A stretch of DNA of 64,000 bases from a virus: positions 1 to 64,000 of IMG/VR virus record IMGVR_UViG_3300034117_002447, one strand, 5' to 3'. This document shows positions 33,578 to 42,494 of this stretch, one piece after another. A program made the translations under genes and the position numbers. Every line of letters begins with the position of its first letter. The stretch's first letter is position 1. The notes beneath the pieces were generated by a model. The model did not search any database. It had not been told where the DNA came from and was given only the letters and a program-made list of their open reading frames with translations.

Positions 33578-35128
33578 TTGTTAACCTTTAAATTATCAAA
33601 CGATCGACAATTTCTTGTACTTGTAAGCCATGACACAAAGGGCGAACTCAAAGATCTTCAATTCTATTTTAAAAAGAGGCAAAAAGGCTATCTTTTTAAT
33701 CGTCTATATAAACGAAAGTTATGGGACGGATACGACCATTTTGTTGTAGTCGATAAAGAAACCGGCGCTCACAAAATCGGAGTCGGCCTTTGGAAAGAAC
33801 TATTTAATTTCAGTAAGAAATTTGAGTATGAGGTTCATATCGAAGATTATGAGAAATTATTTAACTTAAATTTCACAAAGGATCAACTTGCAAAGTTTAC
33901 GTCAGTTATGCTGGATGGTTCAAACATTGAGGCTAGAGACTATCAATTAGAGGCAGTATTTCGTGCCTTAAAATACAAGTTCTGTTCTCTTGAACTTGCA
34001 ACATCTGCTGGTAAAACAATTATTTTCTTTTTATATTTAGCCTTTCTTAAGAGAAAGGGTATTCTCGCCGGAAATGGCAAAAAAGCCCTAATCGTAGTTC
34101 CTAGAGCTGGACTAGTTAGTCAAACTGCTGAAAAATTCACAGACGATTACAATACCGGTCTGATGAGCTTTAACGTAATGACGATCGGCGGAAAGAGTAA
34201 GTACACAGACAAAGCATTTGCTGAATCTGAGATAGTTATTTCAACTTACCAAAGTCTAATTAACAGACCTCCTGAATTCTTCAAGGAATTTAGCATTGTT
34301 TGTATCGATGAGTGTCACACAAGTAGAGGAAACTCTGTTCGGGATATTTTAATACAGTCAGTTAATGTCGAATACAAACTTGGACTTTCCGGAACAATTA
34401 AAATAGAAGAAGACTATTCGGATTTCTTCAGAATTCAAGAATTTCTTGGTCCATTAAGTATGACTCTATCCGCAAGTCACTTAATTGAGAATAACTACTC
34501 ACCTGATGTCTATATTAAAATGGTTTACTTAGAATATCCTAAAACTGAACCTTTTGTTGAGAAATACATGGCTCTGCGAGAAGAAGGAAAGTCCGGTAAA
34601 GAGATGTACGACTCTGAAAAAGCGTTCATTGTCTCTTACGAACCTAGAATTGACTTCATTTCTGCATTCGTTAAGAAACTTGAAGGAAATACTTTGATTC
34701 TATACATAAACGTTAAGGATCAGTACGGCCAGCGTATTTGTGATAAGATTAAGGAATGGAGAGAGCACGTTTATTACATAGACGGTGGTGTTGATAGCTC
34801 AGATCGTGATGAATATCAAAGAATTATGGAAGCTGGTCCTGGCGTTACACTAGTCGCATCATACGGAACTTTCTCTACTGGAATTGACTTAAAAAACGTT
34901 AATCACATTATCTTGGCCGAGAGTTACAAATCTGAGGTAACAATACGTCAATCTATTGGTAGGGGAATGCGTGGATTAAAAGGGAAAGTTAAGGTAACGA
35001 TTTACGATCTAATAGACGATCTTAATGGCTACATCGTTAAGCACGGTCATGCTAGAGAGAAAATTTATAAGAGTCAGAAATTCATTGTGTCAAAACACAA
35101 ATTTGACTTAAATAGATTCGTTAATTAA
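33578..35128 (+). CDS. uvsW: UvsW-like DNA/RNA helicase
   Basis: 516 residues, same architecture as T4 UvsW: an N-terminal double-stranded-nucleic-acid-binding domain with GYLFNRLYKRKLWDGYDHF, then a superfamily 2 core with LATSAGKTII (Walker A), IDECH (DEAH-type box), LGLSGTI (motif III) and, in the second RecA domain, VASYGTFSTGIDL and QSIGRGMRG (motif VI). It resolves R-loops and branched replication intermediates. The start is TTG at 33578 because the only nearby ATG (33574) is in another frame. Its 3' end overlaps the next convergent gene by 4 bp. Confidence 0.95.
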   Translation: MLTFKLSNDRQFLVLVSHDTKGELKDLQFYFKKRQKGYLFNRLYKRKLWDGYDHFVVVDKETGAHKIGVGLWKELFNFSKKFEYEVHIEDYEKLFNLNFTKDQLAKFTSVMLDGSNIEARDYQLEAVFRALKYKFCSLELATSAGKTIIFFLYLAFLKRKGILAGNGKKALIVVPRAGLVSQTAEKFTDDYNTGLMSFNVMTIGGKSKYTDKAFAESEIVISTYQSLINRPPEFFKEFSIVCIDECHTSRGNSVRDILIQSVNVEYKLGLSGTIKIEEDYSDFFRIQEFLGPLSMTLSASHLIENNYSPDVYIKMVYLEYPKTEPFVEKYMALREEGKSGKEMYDSEKAFIVSYEPRIDFISAFVKKLEGNTLILYINVKDQYGQRICDKIKEWREHVYYIDGGVDSSDRDEYQRIMEAGPGVTLVASYGTFSTGIDLKNVNHIILAESYKSEVTIRQSIGRGMRGLKGKVKVTIYDLIDDLNGYIVKHGHAREKIYKSQKFIVSKHKFDLNRFVN

Positions 35129-35925
35129 TAGTCTTCTGAATCAGAGGTCCATACGTAAAAATCAGCTAATGCAGTCTGTCTAAATCTATTAATATCATCT
35201 TTAATTGCATCAAGATCCCTTTCTATTTGATACAATTCATTCAGTTTTTCACGTAACCAGTTTTCAACTTCATCTCGAGCTTCAATAATCTCCTCTGCTT
35301 TAGCAGCAGTCTCTTCATCAATTATTCCAAACTCAATGAGCTCAGCAGTCTCTTCTGGATTTTCAATGATTTGTTTTAGTAACTGAATTGATCCAGCATT
35401 TGCGTCTGCTACTTCTTCTAAGTACATATCGAATTTATCTTCTAGAATTCTTTCCAAGTCAGAATGACTGTCCTCCATTGCTAGTAATAGCCAGCCTCCG
35501 CTTTGGCCCCCTACTCCAACTTTAGTTAACCAGTCATACGTATTCATATAGTCTTCTGAATTAACTTCGTAAGTCTCTTCCATGAATCTACCCCACTGAT
35601 CCCACATTGCTGATTCTAATGACGACTCATCTTCTTCAATTTCCTCAGCTGAATATCCTTTTAGTGCTGCCCATTTCTGTACATCTGGGTATGAGTGGAT
35701 TTTCATGTCTAGTGCATAATGGTCGTTTCTAAAATTTCGACTTTCTCTATTATACCAGTAAGTATCCTCCAATTCATTAACCTGTTTATCAAAGTCTTTA
35801 AGTAGATCCAATATAACAGAATCTTCTGTGAACTTATTTAGGTATTGAGCATAGTGATTTGCGTAATTCCAATCACCTCTTTCTAGAATAAATTGTGAAA
35901 ATGTATGGAGTCTTTTACCTAGCAT
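35125..35925 (-). CDS. Acidic protein with N-terminal capsid-targeting-like motif
   Basis: 266 residues, not recognised. The N-terminus KRLHTFSQFILERG fits the targeting pattern, with ILE as a candidate cut site. The rest is highly acidic and helical, with coiled-coil-like regions (KAEEIIEARDEVENWLREKL) and a WGRFMEETYEVNSEDYMNTYDW block. The start overlaps the preceding gene by 11 nt. Possibly an internal head or core protein (inference). Confidence 0.65.
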   Translation of the reverse strand: MLGKRLHTFSQFILERGDWNYANHYAQYLNKFTEDSVILDLLKDFDKQVNELEDTYWYNRESRNFRNDHYALDMKIHSYPDVQKWAALKGYSAEEIEEDESSLESAMWDQWGRFMEETYEVNSEDYMNTYDWLTKVGVGGQSGGWLLLAMEDSHSDLERILEDKFDMYLEEVADANAGSIQLLKQIIENPEETAELIEFGIIDEETAAKAEEIIEARDEVENWLREKLNELYQIERDLDAIKDDINRFRQTALADFYVWTSDSEDY

Positions 35926-36187
35926 TCTTTGCTTTAGTTGTTTCTTTTAACTCCATGTAGTTTGAGAAGCTTTGAACCTTATTTTCAGCTAACTGTAATT
36001 CCATTGATCGTACTTGAACTTGGGGTTGGCTTTGAGGCTGGGCCGGTTGAGGCGTTTGAATTTTATTAACTAATTCACTTACTTTAGTTTGAATTGACTG
36101 TAGCTTTTTTACTTGATCTGTCGTTAGTTGAGTTAAGTTCTCTTCTACCGTATACAGATACTCAATGAATGAATCCAATTGTTCCAT
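35915..36187 (-). CDS. Small coiled-coil protein with C-terminal capsid-targeting-like motif
   Basis: 90 residues. A helical N-terminal half (DQVKKLQSIQTKVSELVNKI), a Pro/Gln linker (PQPAQPQSQPQVQ), and the C-terminal motif VQSFSNYMELKE resembling the targeting pattern. It starts next to its neighbour's stop, in one operon with two other late genes. Confidence 0.6.
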   Translation of the reverse strand: MEQLDSFIEYLYTVEENLTQLTTDQVKKLQSIQTKVSELVNKIQTPQPAQPQSQPQVQVRSMELQLAENKVQSFSNYMELKETTKAKNAR

Positions 36188-36790
36188 TTAGATTGATATT
36201 TTTGAGGCAATTACAATGCCAAGTATTAGCTTTGCATAAATCAGTCTAAAATGAAGAAACGTGAAAATCACGTCACATTCTGCCTTTGATAATTTAACCA
36301 GACCAGTTTTAGTGTAAAGCTTATTCAAATTATTTATTAGTGTCACAGTTTGGTTAACTGACCTATTTCCTACTAGACCTGCCAGCACTTCGTTAAACGT
36401 TTCCTGGCTAAGAGAGCTCTTGCGATCTGAAACAAGAGTCATCCATTCATCCGCTTCTAAAGACATGTCGCGTTTTACTAAAAGATCCTTGGTTTTAATA
36501 CCTCGGTCAATTCGCTTAGCTATCCTGTCAAGTTTTGTGATGGATTCAGCAATTTCACCGATCCAAATAAGTTCATCCTTTACAATTGAGATACTTGCGT
36601 TGATTGGAGATCCGGTGTGTCTAAAATTGATAACATACGGAGTTGATGATCTGCTTGTTTCAAAATCGTCATCGAACATCACAGCAGCGACTGGAGAAGT
36701 TGATATTTGAATATCAAAGTCTTTATCAAATGGAAAATTGCTTAAAAATGGATAAGCTCTATTAATTACAGAGCGATCAGTGTTTACCAT
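36188..36790 (-). CDS. Hypothetical late protein, 200 aa
   Basis: Not recognised. The N-terminal half has strands (DFDIQISTSPVAAVMFDDD, STPYVINFRH); the C-terminal half is helical, ending in a hydrophobic stretch LRLIYAKLILGIVIASKISI that could be a membrane or buried helix. First gene of a three-gene operon with a late-promoter-like element 16 nt upstream. Probably virion-related by context. Confidence 0.6.
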   Translation of the reverse strand: MVNTDRSVINRAYPFLSNFPFDKDFDIQISTSPVAAVMFDDDFETSRSSTPYVINFRHTGSPINASISIVKDELIWIGEIAESITKLDRIAKRIDRGIKTKDLLVKRDMSLEADEWMTLVSDRKSSLSQETFNEVLAGLVGNRSVNQTVTLINNLNKLYTKTGLVKLSKAECDVIFTFLHFRLIYAKLILGIVIASKISI

Positions 36791-36806
36791 GTTTTCAACT
36801 TTTTAG

Positions 36807-36815
36807 TTATTTATT
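36807..36815 (-). promoter_or_regulatory. T4-late-promoter-like element
   Basis: AATAAATAA on the minus strand, 16 nt before the ATG of the 200-aa gene, in the divergent region opposite the polymerase fragment. Confidence 0.55.
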
Positions 36816-36861
36816 TGGTAAATTAAACCCAAATGAATATTCACAAGTACAATACTCGTAT

Positions 36862-38487
36862 ATGTCAAAACAGTTAGAACAGCAAATTAAATCACTAGAT
36901 TTAAAGCAGAATGCAATTAAAATCTTAATTAACTCATTCTATGGTGCCTTCGGTAACCGATATTTCTATTTTCATAATAACGAAATAGCTAAATCTATTA
37001 CTCTACAAGGTCAAGATTTAATTAAATTCTCAATCCGGGCAGTAAATCACTACTTTCAGCACAAGTGGCACCTAGATACTGAACTTCATGAAATTTTAGG
37101 AATTTCAGACAAAAAAGTTTCTCAAATTGAAAAAGAAGCTGCAATTTACACAGATACTGACTCTGTGTATGTCTGTTTTGATTATGCAATTCAGTCAGTA
37201 GAAGGATTAGACTTAGATAATAAAGAGTCTCTTGAGTTCTGTTTGGCAATTAACCGAAACCGATTAAAGGATTATTTTGAACAAGCTTTTGAGAAATACG
37301 CAGTTCATTTCAACACAGACAATCGCCAAAATTTTGAGCTTGAAAATCTTTCTAGTTCAGGAATCTGGCTCGCTAAGAAGAAATACATCTTAAGCGTATC
37401 ATATAAAGATAATAAGCACGAACGACTACTTGATAAAGAATCATTAATCATTAAGGGTCTTGAAGCAATTCAAGCTTCCTATCCAATTTGGGCAAGACAG
37501 CACTTACAAAAGCTGTATTCATATCTTTTAGGAATCGGGTATAACTTGGATCTTGAAGAAGACTTGATTCCGAAATTACAGGCTCTAAAAGACGAGTGTA
37601 ATTCGCTAACGGTCGATGAGATTGCTTTTAACTTCTCAGTTCGAGTTTACGAAGATTACCTAAAGAGCCTAAATCCATTAGTAATGGAGAAAGGAATGCC
37701 GATTTACGGTAGAGCTGCTGCATATCACAATCACGTGATAAAGAAAACCAAAAATCAAAAGTATGCATTGATACGAAGCGGTTCAAAGATTAAATTTTAC
37801 TATGCTTCGCCGAATGAGTATGAATTTGATATTTTTGCGTACGCTCCAGGCTCTTATCCAGAAGAATTCGCAGTGCCTATGGATAGAGATCAACAGTTCT
37901 TCCGATTAATCATTGAGCCAATTAATAAATTATTAGTTGCAATGGGTTATCCGGAATTAACTTCAGCCCTTGTTCGTAAAGTTGAACTTGTTAAATCAAG
38001 AAGCCGTAGCAAAGAATTCACAAACGAAGAAACTTTCCCACTGTATGCAGTTGACTCAAAAACTCTAGCCTATTCTGAAATTCCGGAAAGCTGCCAAGAA
38101 TACATTGGTAATCCAGACAAGCCGGTACCTGCGAATTTATTCCCAGTTTACATTTCAGCAATTTCTAAATTTGGCCTAAATACAGTAATCGTTCCAAAAC
38201 ACGAACTTACTAAGTATCGCGATCGAGTAGCAAAGAAATTAGGAATTGAAGTAGAAGATCCATTTGCAATTCCAGTTGAAGTGATGCAAGAATACTTAAG
38301 ATCGAATGGCTGGAGCGAAATAATCAATACTCCGTCTGGTGGTTCATGGTTGCAAACTGACAAGTACGAAAAAGCTGTTAAAACCGGAAAGGATTACTAC
38401 AAAATGGGATACGATCTTGACAAAGCTTACAAAAACGCAACTAAACCAAAACCTGTAAAGAAGGTAACTATAACTGATGAGAATTGA
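36862..38487 (+). CDS. 43: DNA polymerase gp43-like, C-terminal fragment (split gene)
   Basis: 541 residues covering only the C-terminal part of a family B polymerase. Motif B (KQNAIKILINSFYGAFGN) begins near residue 15, motif C (YTDTDSVYV) is near 96, and thumb-like sequence follows. The 3'-5' exonuclease and motif A (D-x-x-SLYPS) are absent here and nowhere else in the window. Upstream the frame stays open for about 60 nt but runs into a divergent gene, so the missing part cannot be adjacent. Split polymerase genes are known in Rhodothermus phage RM378 and Aeromonas T4-like phages. The primase gene overlaps its end by 11 nt. Confidence 0.92.
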   Translation: MSKQLEQQIKSLDLKQNAIKILINSFYGAFGNRYFYFHNNEIAKSITLQGQDLIKFSIRAVNHYFQHKWHLDTELHEILGISDKKVSQIEKEAAIYTDTDSVYVCFDYAIQSVEGLDLDNKESLEFCLAINRNRLKDYFEQAFEKYAVHFNTDNRQNFELENLSSSGIWLAKKKYILSVSYKDNKHERLLDKESLIIKGLEAIQASYPIWARQHLQKLYSYLLGIGYNLDLEEDLIPKLQALKDECNSLTVDEIAFNFSVRVYEDYLKSLNPLVMEKGMPIYGRAAAYHNHVIKKTKNQKYALIRSGSKIKFYYASPNEYEFDIFAYAPGSYPEEFAVPMDRDQQFFRLIIEPINKLLVAMGYPELTSALVRKVELVKSRSRSKEFTNEETFPLYAVDSKTLAYSEIPESCQEYIGNPDKPVPANLFPVYISAISKFGLNTVIVPKHELTKYRDRVAKKLGIEVEDPFAIPVEVMQEYLRSNGWSEIINTPSGGSWLQTDKYEKAVKTGKDYYKMGYDLDKAYKNATKPKPVKKVTITDEN

Positions 38488-39601
38488 GGAAATAACCGCA
38501 TTCATTGAAACCTTATTACGTAAGAGATTCCACGATGTTCCTGAGAAACAAAAAATTGATGGAGAGACTGGCCGTAAGCTAAATTTCGCGTGTCCAATTT
38601 GCGGAGACTCGGACAAGAAGGTTTCAAAGAAGCGTGGTAACCTCTATTTAGATACTGGGGCTTATAAATGTTTTAATGATGGTTGTATGGCATATATGAC
38701 CATGGGAGAATTTGTTGCCAGAATGAGTAAGGAACATGGAATCATGCTTCCAAGCTTTATCCTAGATACAGAATACTCACCAGTTGCAAAACCCAAAAAG
38801 ACAGAGAATCAATTAATTAGATTCTTAACATCCGATACATCAAGTCTTGTTACAATAACTGAAGTAATCAATAGGTTCTCGTTAAAGAGACTTGATATGG
38901 TTTCAGAAGAATCTAGAGCGTATCAGTACATAAAGGGCCGAGCGATCAACTTAATTGAAGATTTCGGAGATTGTCTCTATACTGATTCATCCGATAATAA
39001 AGTCTATATTTTTAATTTCGATAGAAGATCCGGTAAAATACTAGGATTCTCAATTAGAAGTCTCGATCCAAATTCCGAACGTAAGTACATAATCAAGTCA
39101 TATTCCGATATTATTCATATCTTCTCTCAGATAGGACTCTCGAAGGATCTGGTGGAAGATGCGAACTTTCTTAATAACTACTTCAATATCTTGAACGTTG
39201 ACTTCAGCAAGCCAATCAGAATGACTGAGGGTCAATTCGATTCAATGTTCATAACTAACGCGATTGCAACCTCTGGTGCATCTAAAGCCAGAAGTATTTT
39301 CTCTAATCTAGGGTCAAAGGGTGCTACTCAAGTTATATTTGACCGAGATAAGGCAGGCAAGACTCAAATGATGAATTTTATCCAGCAAGGATACTCTGTG
39401 TTTTTGTGGAATAAAGCAATCGGTGACCTAAAGAGAAAATTTAGTTCTACTGAAGATATGATGGCTCTACAAAAAGTCAAAGATATTAATGACCTTTTCT
39501 GTTACATGCATGACAGAAATTCAAATACTTCAATTGAAAGCTTTAATGAATGGATCAATAGTTATTTTAGCGATTCCGTGTTTGACATGGCGTACCTATA
39601 A
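38477..39601 (+). CDS. 61: DNA primase, gp61-like
   Basis: 374 residues. An N-terminal zinc ribbon (CPICGDSDKK near 39 and KCFNDGC near 64) is followed by a TOPRIM core: MTEGQFDSMFITNAIAT near 250 contains the catalytic Glu, and VIFDRDKAG near 290 the DxD. It makes RNA primers for lagging-strand synthesis with the phage helicase. The gene overlaps the polymerase fragment, so both belong to one replication unit. Its stop codon lies inside the next late-promoter-like element. Confidence 0.88.
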   Translation: MRIEEITAFIETLLRKRFHDVPEKQKIDGETGRKLNFACPICGDSDKKVSKKRGNLYLDTGAYKCFNDGCMAYMTMGEFVARMSKEHGIMLPSFILDTEYSPVAKPKKTENQLIRFLTSDTSSLVTITEVINRFSLKRLDMVSEESRAYQYIKGRAINLIEDFGDCLYTDSSDNKVYIFNFDRRSGKILGFSIRSLDPNSERKYIIKSYSDIIHIFSQIGLSKDLVEDANFLNNYFNILNVDFSKPIRMTEGQFDSMFITNAIATSGASKARSIFSNLGSKGATQVIFDRDKAGKTQMMNFIQQGYSVFLWNKAIGDLKRKFSSTEDMMALQKVKDINDLFCYMHDRNSNTSIESFNEWINSYFSDSVFDMAYL

Positions 39602-39605
39602 ATAA
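39597..39605 (+). promoter_or_regulatory. T4-late-promoter consensus TATAAATAA, 4 nt from the gp4 start
   Basis: TATAAATAA overlaps the primase stop codon and is followed by CTAT and the ATG of gp4. It separates replication genes from late head genes on the same strand. Confidence 0.65.
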
Positions 39606-39609
39606 CTAT

Positions 39610-40116
39610 ATGAAACCGAAAGAGCAGAAGAGCATCAAGACTTTCTTAAAACCGCGAGCTGGAACAATCCGTCAGGGATACTTTAAACCAGCGTTCCCTG
39701 AGAAGTACGTTGGCGATACTTCGCAAATAATATTCAGATCAAGCTGGGAATTCAAATTCCTAAAATGGTGTGATCACAGCCCGACTGTTATTAAATACTC
39801 AAGCGAACCAGTAGGAATTCCTTACTATTCTCCTCTTGATAAACGCGGACACACATATTATGTTGATTTTTATATCGTAACCAAAGATAGCTCAGGAAAG
39901 GAGCAGTCTTGGTTAATTGAGGTAAAGCCTGACAAGTATACCAAACCACCTACTGCCCCAGCAAGAATGACTGACAAGCAAACTGCAAGTTATGTATATG
40001 CAGCCAAGCAATACATTGTAAATCAGGCAAAATTTGAAGCAGCTAAAGAGTTCGCTTCAGTAAGAGGTTTAAAATTTGGGATAATAACCGAAAACTTTCT
40101 GTTCAAATCAATATAA
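39610..40116 (+). CDS. 4: Head completion nuclease, gp4-like
   Basis: 168 residues. IIFRSSWEFKFLKWCDHSP, VIKYSSEPVGIPYYSP, YYVDFYIV and WLIEVKPDKYTKPP follow T4 gp4 (RSNWE, IPY, MDIW, IEIKP). The E/D/E-x-K arrangement is that of PD-(D/E)xK nucleases such as TnsA. T4 gp4 is needed to finish filled heads before tail joining. Upstream is a perfect late-promoter consensus. A 9-nt gap separates it from the next gene. Confidence 0.87.
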   Translation: MKPKEQKSIKTFLKPRAGTIRQGYFKPAFPEKYVGDTSQIIFRSSWEFKFLKWCDHSPTVIKYSSEPVGIPYYSPLDKRGHTYYVDFYIVTKDSSGKEQSWLIEVKPDKYTKPPTAPARMTDKQTASYVYAAKQYIVNQAKFEAAKEFASVRGLKFGIITENFLFKSI

Positions 40117-40125
40117 AAGATATAA

Positions 40126-40791
40126 ATGACGCAATTAGAAACTATACAAGACTTTTATCAAAACGGAACAGACCCGGACTTTAGTCCAAACCCAAATCAC
40201 GTATTCATAAATATGACTCGTGGTGGAGACCGTACTATTCTGATTCCTGGTCATTTTTATACTCATACTGAACTTGAACCAATTGGGCCAGATCAGGTTC
40301 CAACTTGGGACGAATACGAATTACTTAAATATCCTTCCGTAAAAGATGTGGCCCTTGCTGCAAAATATCGAGTAAAGAAGCCGTATTATGATAACCGCCC
40401 CATATTTCTAGCATTAAGCCCTGATGGATTGGGCCTAAATGTTAAATTAATGTCCCAACCTCTAAGAAAACGGTTTATTCGGACATACTTAAATAAAATG
40501 AGTACTCCATTAGCTAACTGTTTTGAAGACGGCAACCTAATGGAATTTAATAAACGAATCAGGGAACGAGCAGTTGCTCCATTTTTTACGGTCGATACGA
40601 CATTTATAAAGACCCTACTTGGAATGCCGGACATTAAATTCAATCTTCTGGTGAATAAATACAATAGAGAAAAGATGCGAAACTTAACCCTTATCGACTG
40701 GGATACTGTTCCTAACTTACACTTAGCGAACTATTCAACTGACAGGACAATATCGGCTAGATCAAGTTTCTCTCTATTTGAAATAAAATAA
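40126..40791 (+). CDS. Hypothetical protein, 221 aa, between gp4 and portal
   Basis: Not recognised. The sequence mixes aromatic and proline-rich loops (GHFYTHTELEPIGPDQVP, YYDNRPIFLALSPDG) with a basic helix (PLRKRFIRTYLNKM). The position of gp53 in T4 is here taken by this unrelated gene. A late virion or assembly role is likely from its place in the gp4-gp20 operon only. Confidence 0.65.
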   Translation: MTQLETIQDFYQNGTDPDFSPNPNHVFINMTRGGDRTILIPGHFYTHTELEPIGPDQVPTWDEYELLKYPSVKDVALAAKYRVKKPYYDNRPIFLALSPDGLGLNVKLMSQPLRKRFIRTYLNKMSTPLANCFEDGNLMEFNKRIRERAVAPFFTVDTTFIKTLLGMPDIKFNLLVNKYNREKMRNLTLIDWDTVPNLHLANYSTDRTISARSSFSLFEIK

Positions 40792-40799
40792 ACAATTAA

Positions 40800-42482
40800 A
40801 TGGCAGGATTTTTAGACAGTAACCCAATGAAAGGGCTTAGATCAAGCTTAACCGCACTAAGTCGATTTGGTATGAAATACGATGACCTTCTTGTGAAGAA
40901 CTCACAAGCGATAGGTTACATTGAAGGTCAGTTAACGGGTTTCAACAACGCAATGGGAGATGATCTGATGAAGGCTACTCTTGCTCTATCCGATACGACA
41001 TCCTCATTAAAGAACAAGTCAATCGCGTTCTTTCAATTAGACTATGTTCAGAAAAGAGAGAGACTTAGGGATCTTGCATCAAATGGCGAAATTGAATTCG
41101 TTATTGAAACTATTGCAGATGATGCAATTGTATACGATGAAGATAATCGATTCTGTTATCCAAATGACCTAGTTGGAGAAATTAATTACCGAGGAAAGAA
41201 TAAAGACCAACGTCTTAACTATCAAGAAAAAGTAATTGAGAAGTACCAAGAAAATTTTGCAAAGATCTATAGTGCATGGAGTTTCGACAGAGGAATTTCA
41301 GCATGGCAGTACTTTTACCAATGGTTAATTGAAGGTCACTTGGCATTTGAAATCATTTACGACAATATCTCAAATCCAAAAGATATTATTGGATTTAAGG
41401 AATTAGATCCATCTACTCTTTATCCTGAAGTAAAAAAAGATTCAGGCGGAAAAATTTATCTGCAATGGTCTCAACGTGATCCCATTAATAAGATGAATCG
41501 TACCTTAACTGATTCACAAATTATCTACATTTCATATTCAAATGAATTTAGAACCAAGCGAGTTAGTTTCGTAGAGAGACTACTTCGTTCATTTAACCTA
41601 CTTCGTTTAATTGAACACTCTAAGATTATTTGGCATACAATGAATGCGCCAATTCGTTTAAAAACAAGCGTACCAGTTGGAACAAAATCAATGCAAAAAG
41701 CCAAAGAAGATGTTCGTGAGTTTACCAATACCTTAAAAGAAGATATAACATTCGATGGTAGCTCTGGAGAATTAATGGTTGATGGAAAACCTAATATTCT
41801 TTTCTATAAAAACTACGTTCTTCCAGTAAACGATAGAGGCGAGAAAATCGATATTGAAGCACTTGAATATCCAGGCCCAAATTTATCAGGCTCTGAATTA
41901 TTAAAATACTTTCAAGATAAACTAAAGCTTGACTCTAAACTTCCATATTCACGTTGGTCAGAAGGTCAAGGTGCATACACTATGAATGCGGAAGGTATTT
42001 CAAGAGAGGAGATTCGCTACAATAAATTCATCAAGAGATTAAGATCAGCCTTCAAAGAGTTAATCACCAAACCTCTGTATTTGCAAATGTGCTTAGATAT
42101 TAAGGATTTAAAAACGGATCACCGTTTCTCAAATGCAGTAGGTATGCTATGGCACAATGATAATGTATTCGAGGAGATTAAAACTCAGGAATTACTTAAT
42201 AAACGTCTTGCTACCCTTAATGCAATGAAAGCGGTAGTGAATGATGATGCTAAACCTTACTTCTCAACCGAATACTTAATTAAAGAATACTTGAAATTAA
42301 GTGACGAGGATATTGCTAAAAACCGAAGCTACCAAGCAACTCAAGACAATGATGCTAAAGCTGACGGTGGCGCCGCTGCTGGTGGAGCCGCTGCTGCTGG
42401 TGGAGCGCCTGCTGCCCCAGCTGGAGAAGAACCGGCTGGTGGAGAAACCTCATCTGAAGTAGGAACACCAGGACAACTTTAA
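40800..42482 (+). CDS. 20: Portal protein, gp20-like
   Basis: 560 residues (T4 gp20 is 524). Family blocks: FVIETIADDAIVYDEDN, GHLAFEIIYDN, FKELDPSTLYPEV, ERLLRSFNLLRLIEHSKIIW, ITFDGSSGELMVDG, YPGPNLSGSELLKYFQDKL. The final 45 residues are an Ala/Gly/Pro-rich extension (GGAAAGGAAAAGGAP) with high-GC codons, unlike the rest, probably an unstructured tail. The dodecamer forms the DNA entry vertex and connects to neck and terminase. Confidence 0.95.
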   Translation: MAGFLDSNPMKGLRSSLTALSRFGMKYDDLLVKNSQAIGYIEGQLTGFNNAMGDDLMKATLALSDTTSSLKNKSIAFFQLDYVQKRERLRDLASNGEIEFVIETIADDAIVYDEDNRFCYPNDLVGEINYRGKNKDQRLNYQEKVIEKYQENFAKIYSAWSFDRGISAWQYFYQWLIEGHLAFEIIYDNISNPKDIIGFKELDPSTLYPEVKKDSGGKIYLQWSQRDPINKMNRTLTDSQIIYISYSNEFRTKRVSFVERLLRSFNLLRLIEHSKIIWHTMNAPIRLKTSVPVGTKSMQKAKEDVREFTNTLKEDITFDGSSGELMVDGKPNILFYKNYVLPVNDRGEKIDIEALEYPGPNLSGSELLKYFQDKLKLDSKLPYSRWSEGQGAYTMNAEGISREEIRYNKFIKRLRSAFKELITKPLYLQMCLDIKDLKTDHRFSNAVGMLWHNDNVFEEIKTQELLNKRLATLNAMKAVVNDDAKPYFSTEYLIKEYLKLSDEDIAKNRSYQATQDNDAKADGGAAAGGAAAAGGAPAAPAGEEPAGGETSSEVGTPGQL

Positions 42483-42494
42483 TTTTAGGTATAC

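Noticed and set aside
36790-36861. Possible missed exon or frameshift joining an upstream part to the polymerase fragment
   Set aside because: The frame remains open for about 60 nt but shows no motif A, and a divergent gene occupies the rest of the region.
42350-42482. GC-rich Ala/Gly tail of the portal gene as a foreign insert or separate ORF
   Set aside because: It is in frame and continuous with the portal C-terminus; such low-complexity tails are common and no mobile-element signature is present.
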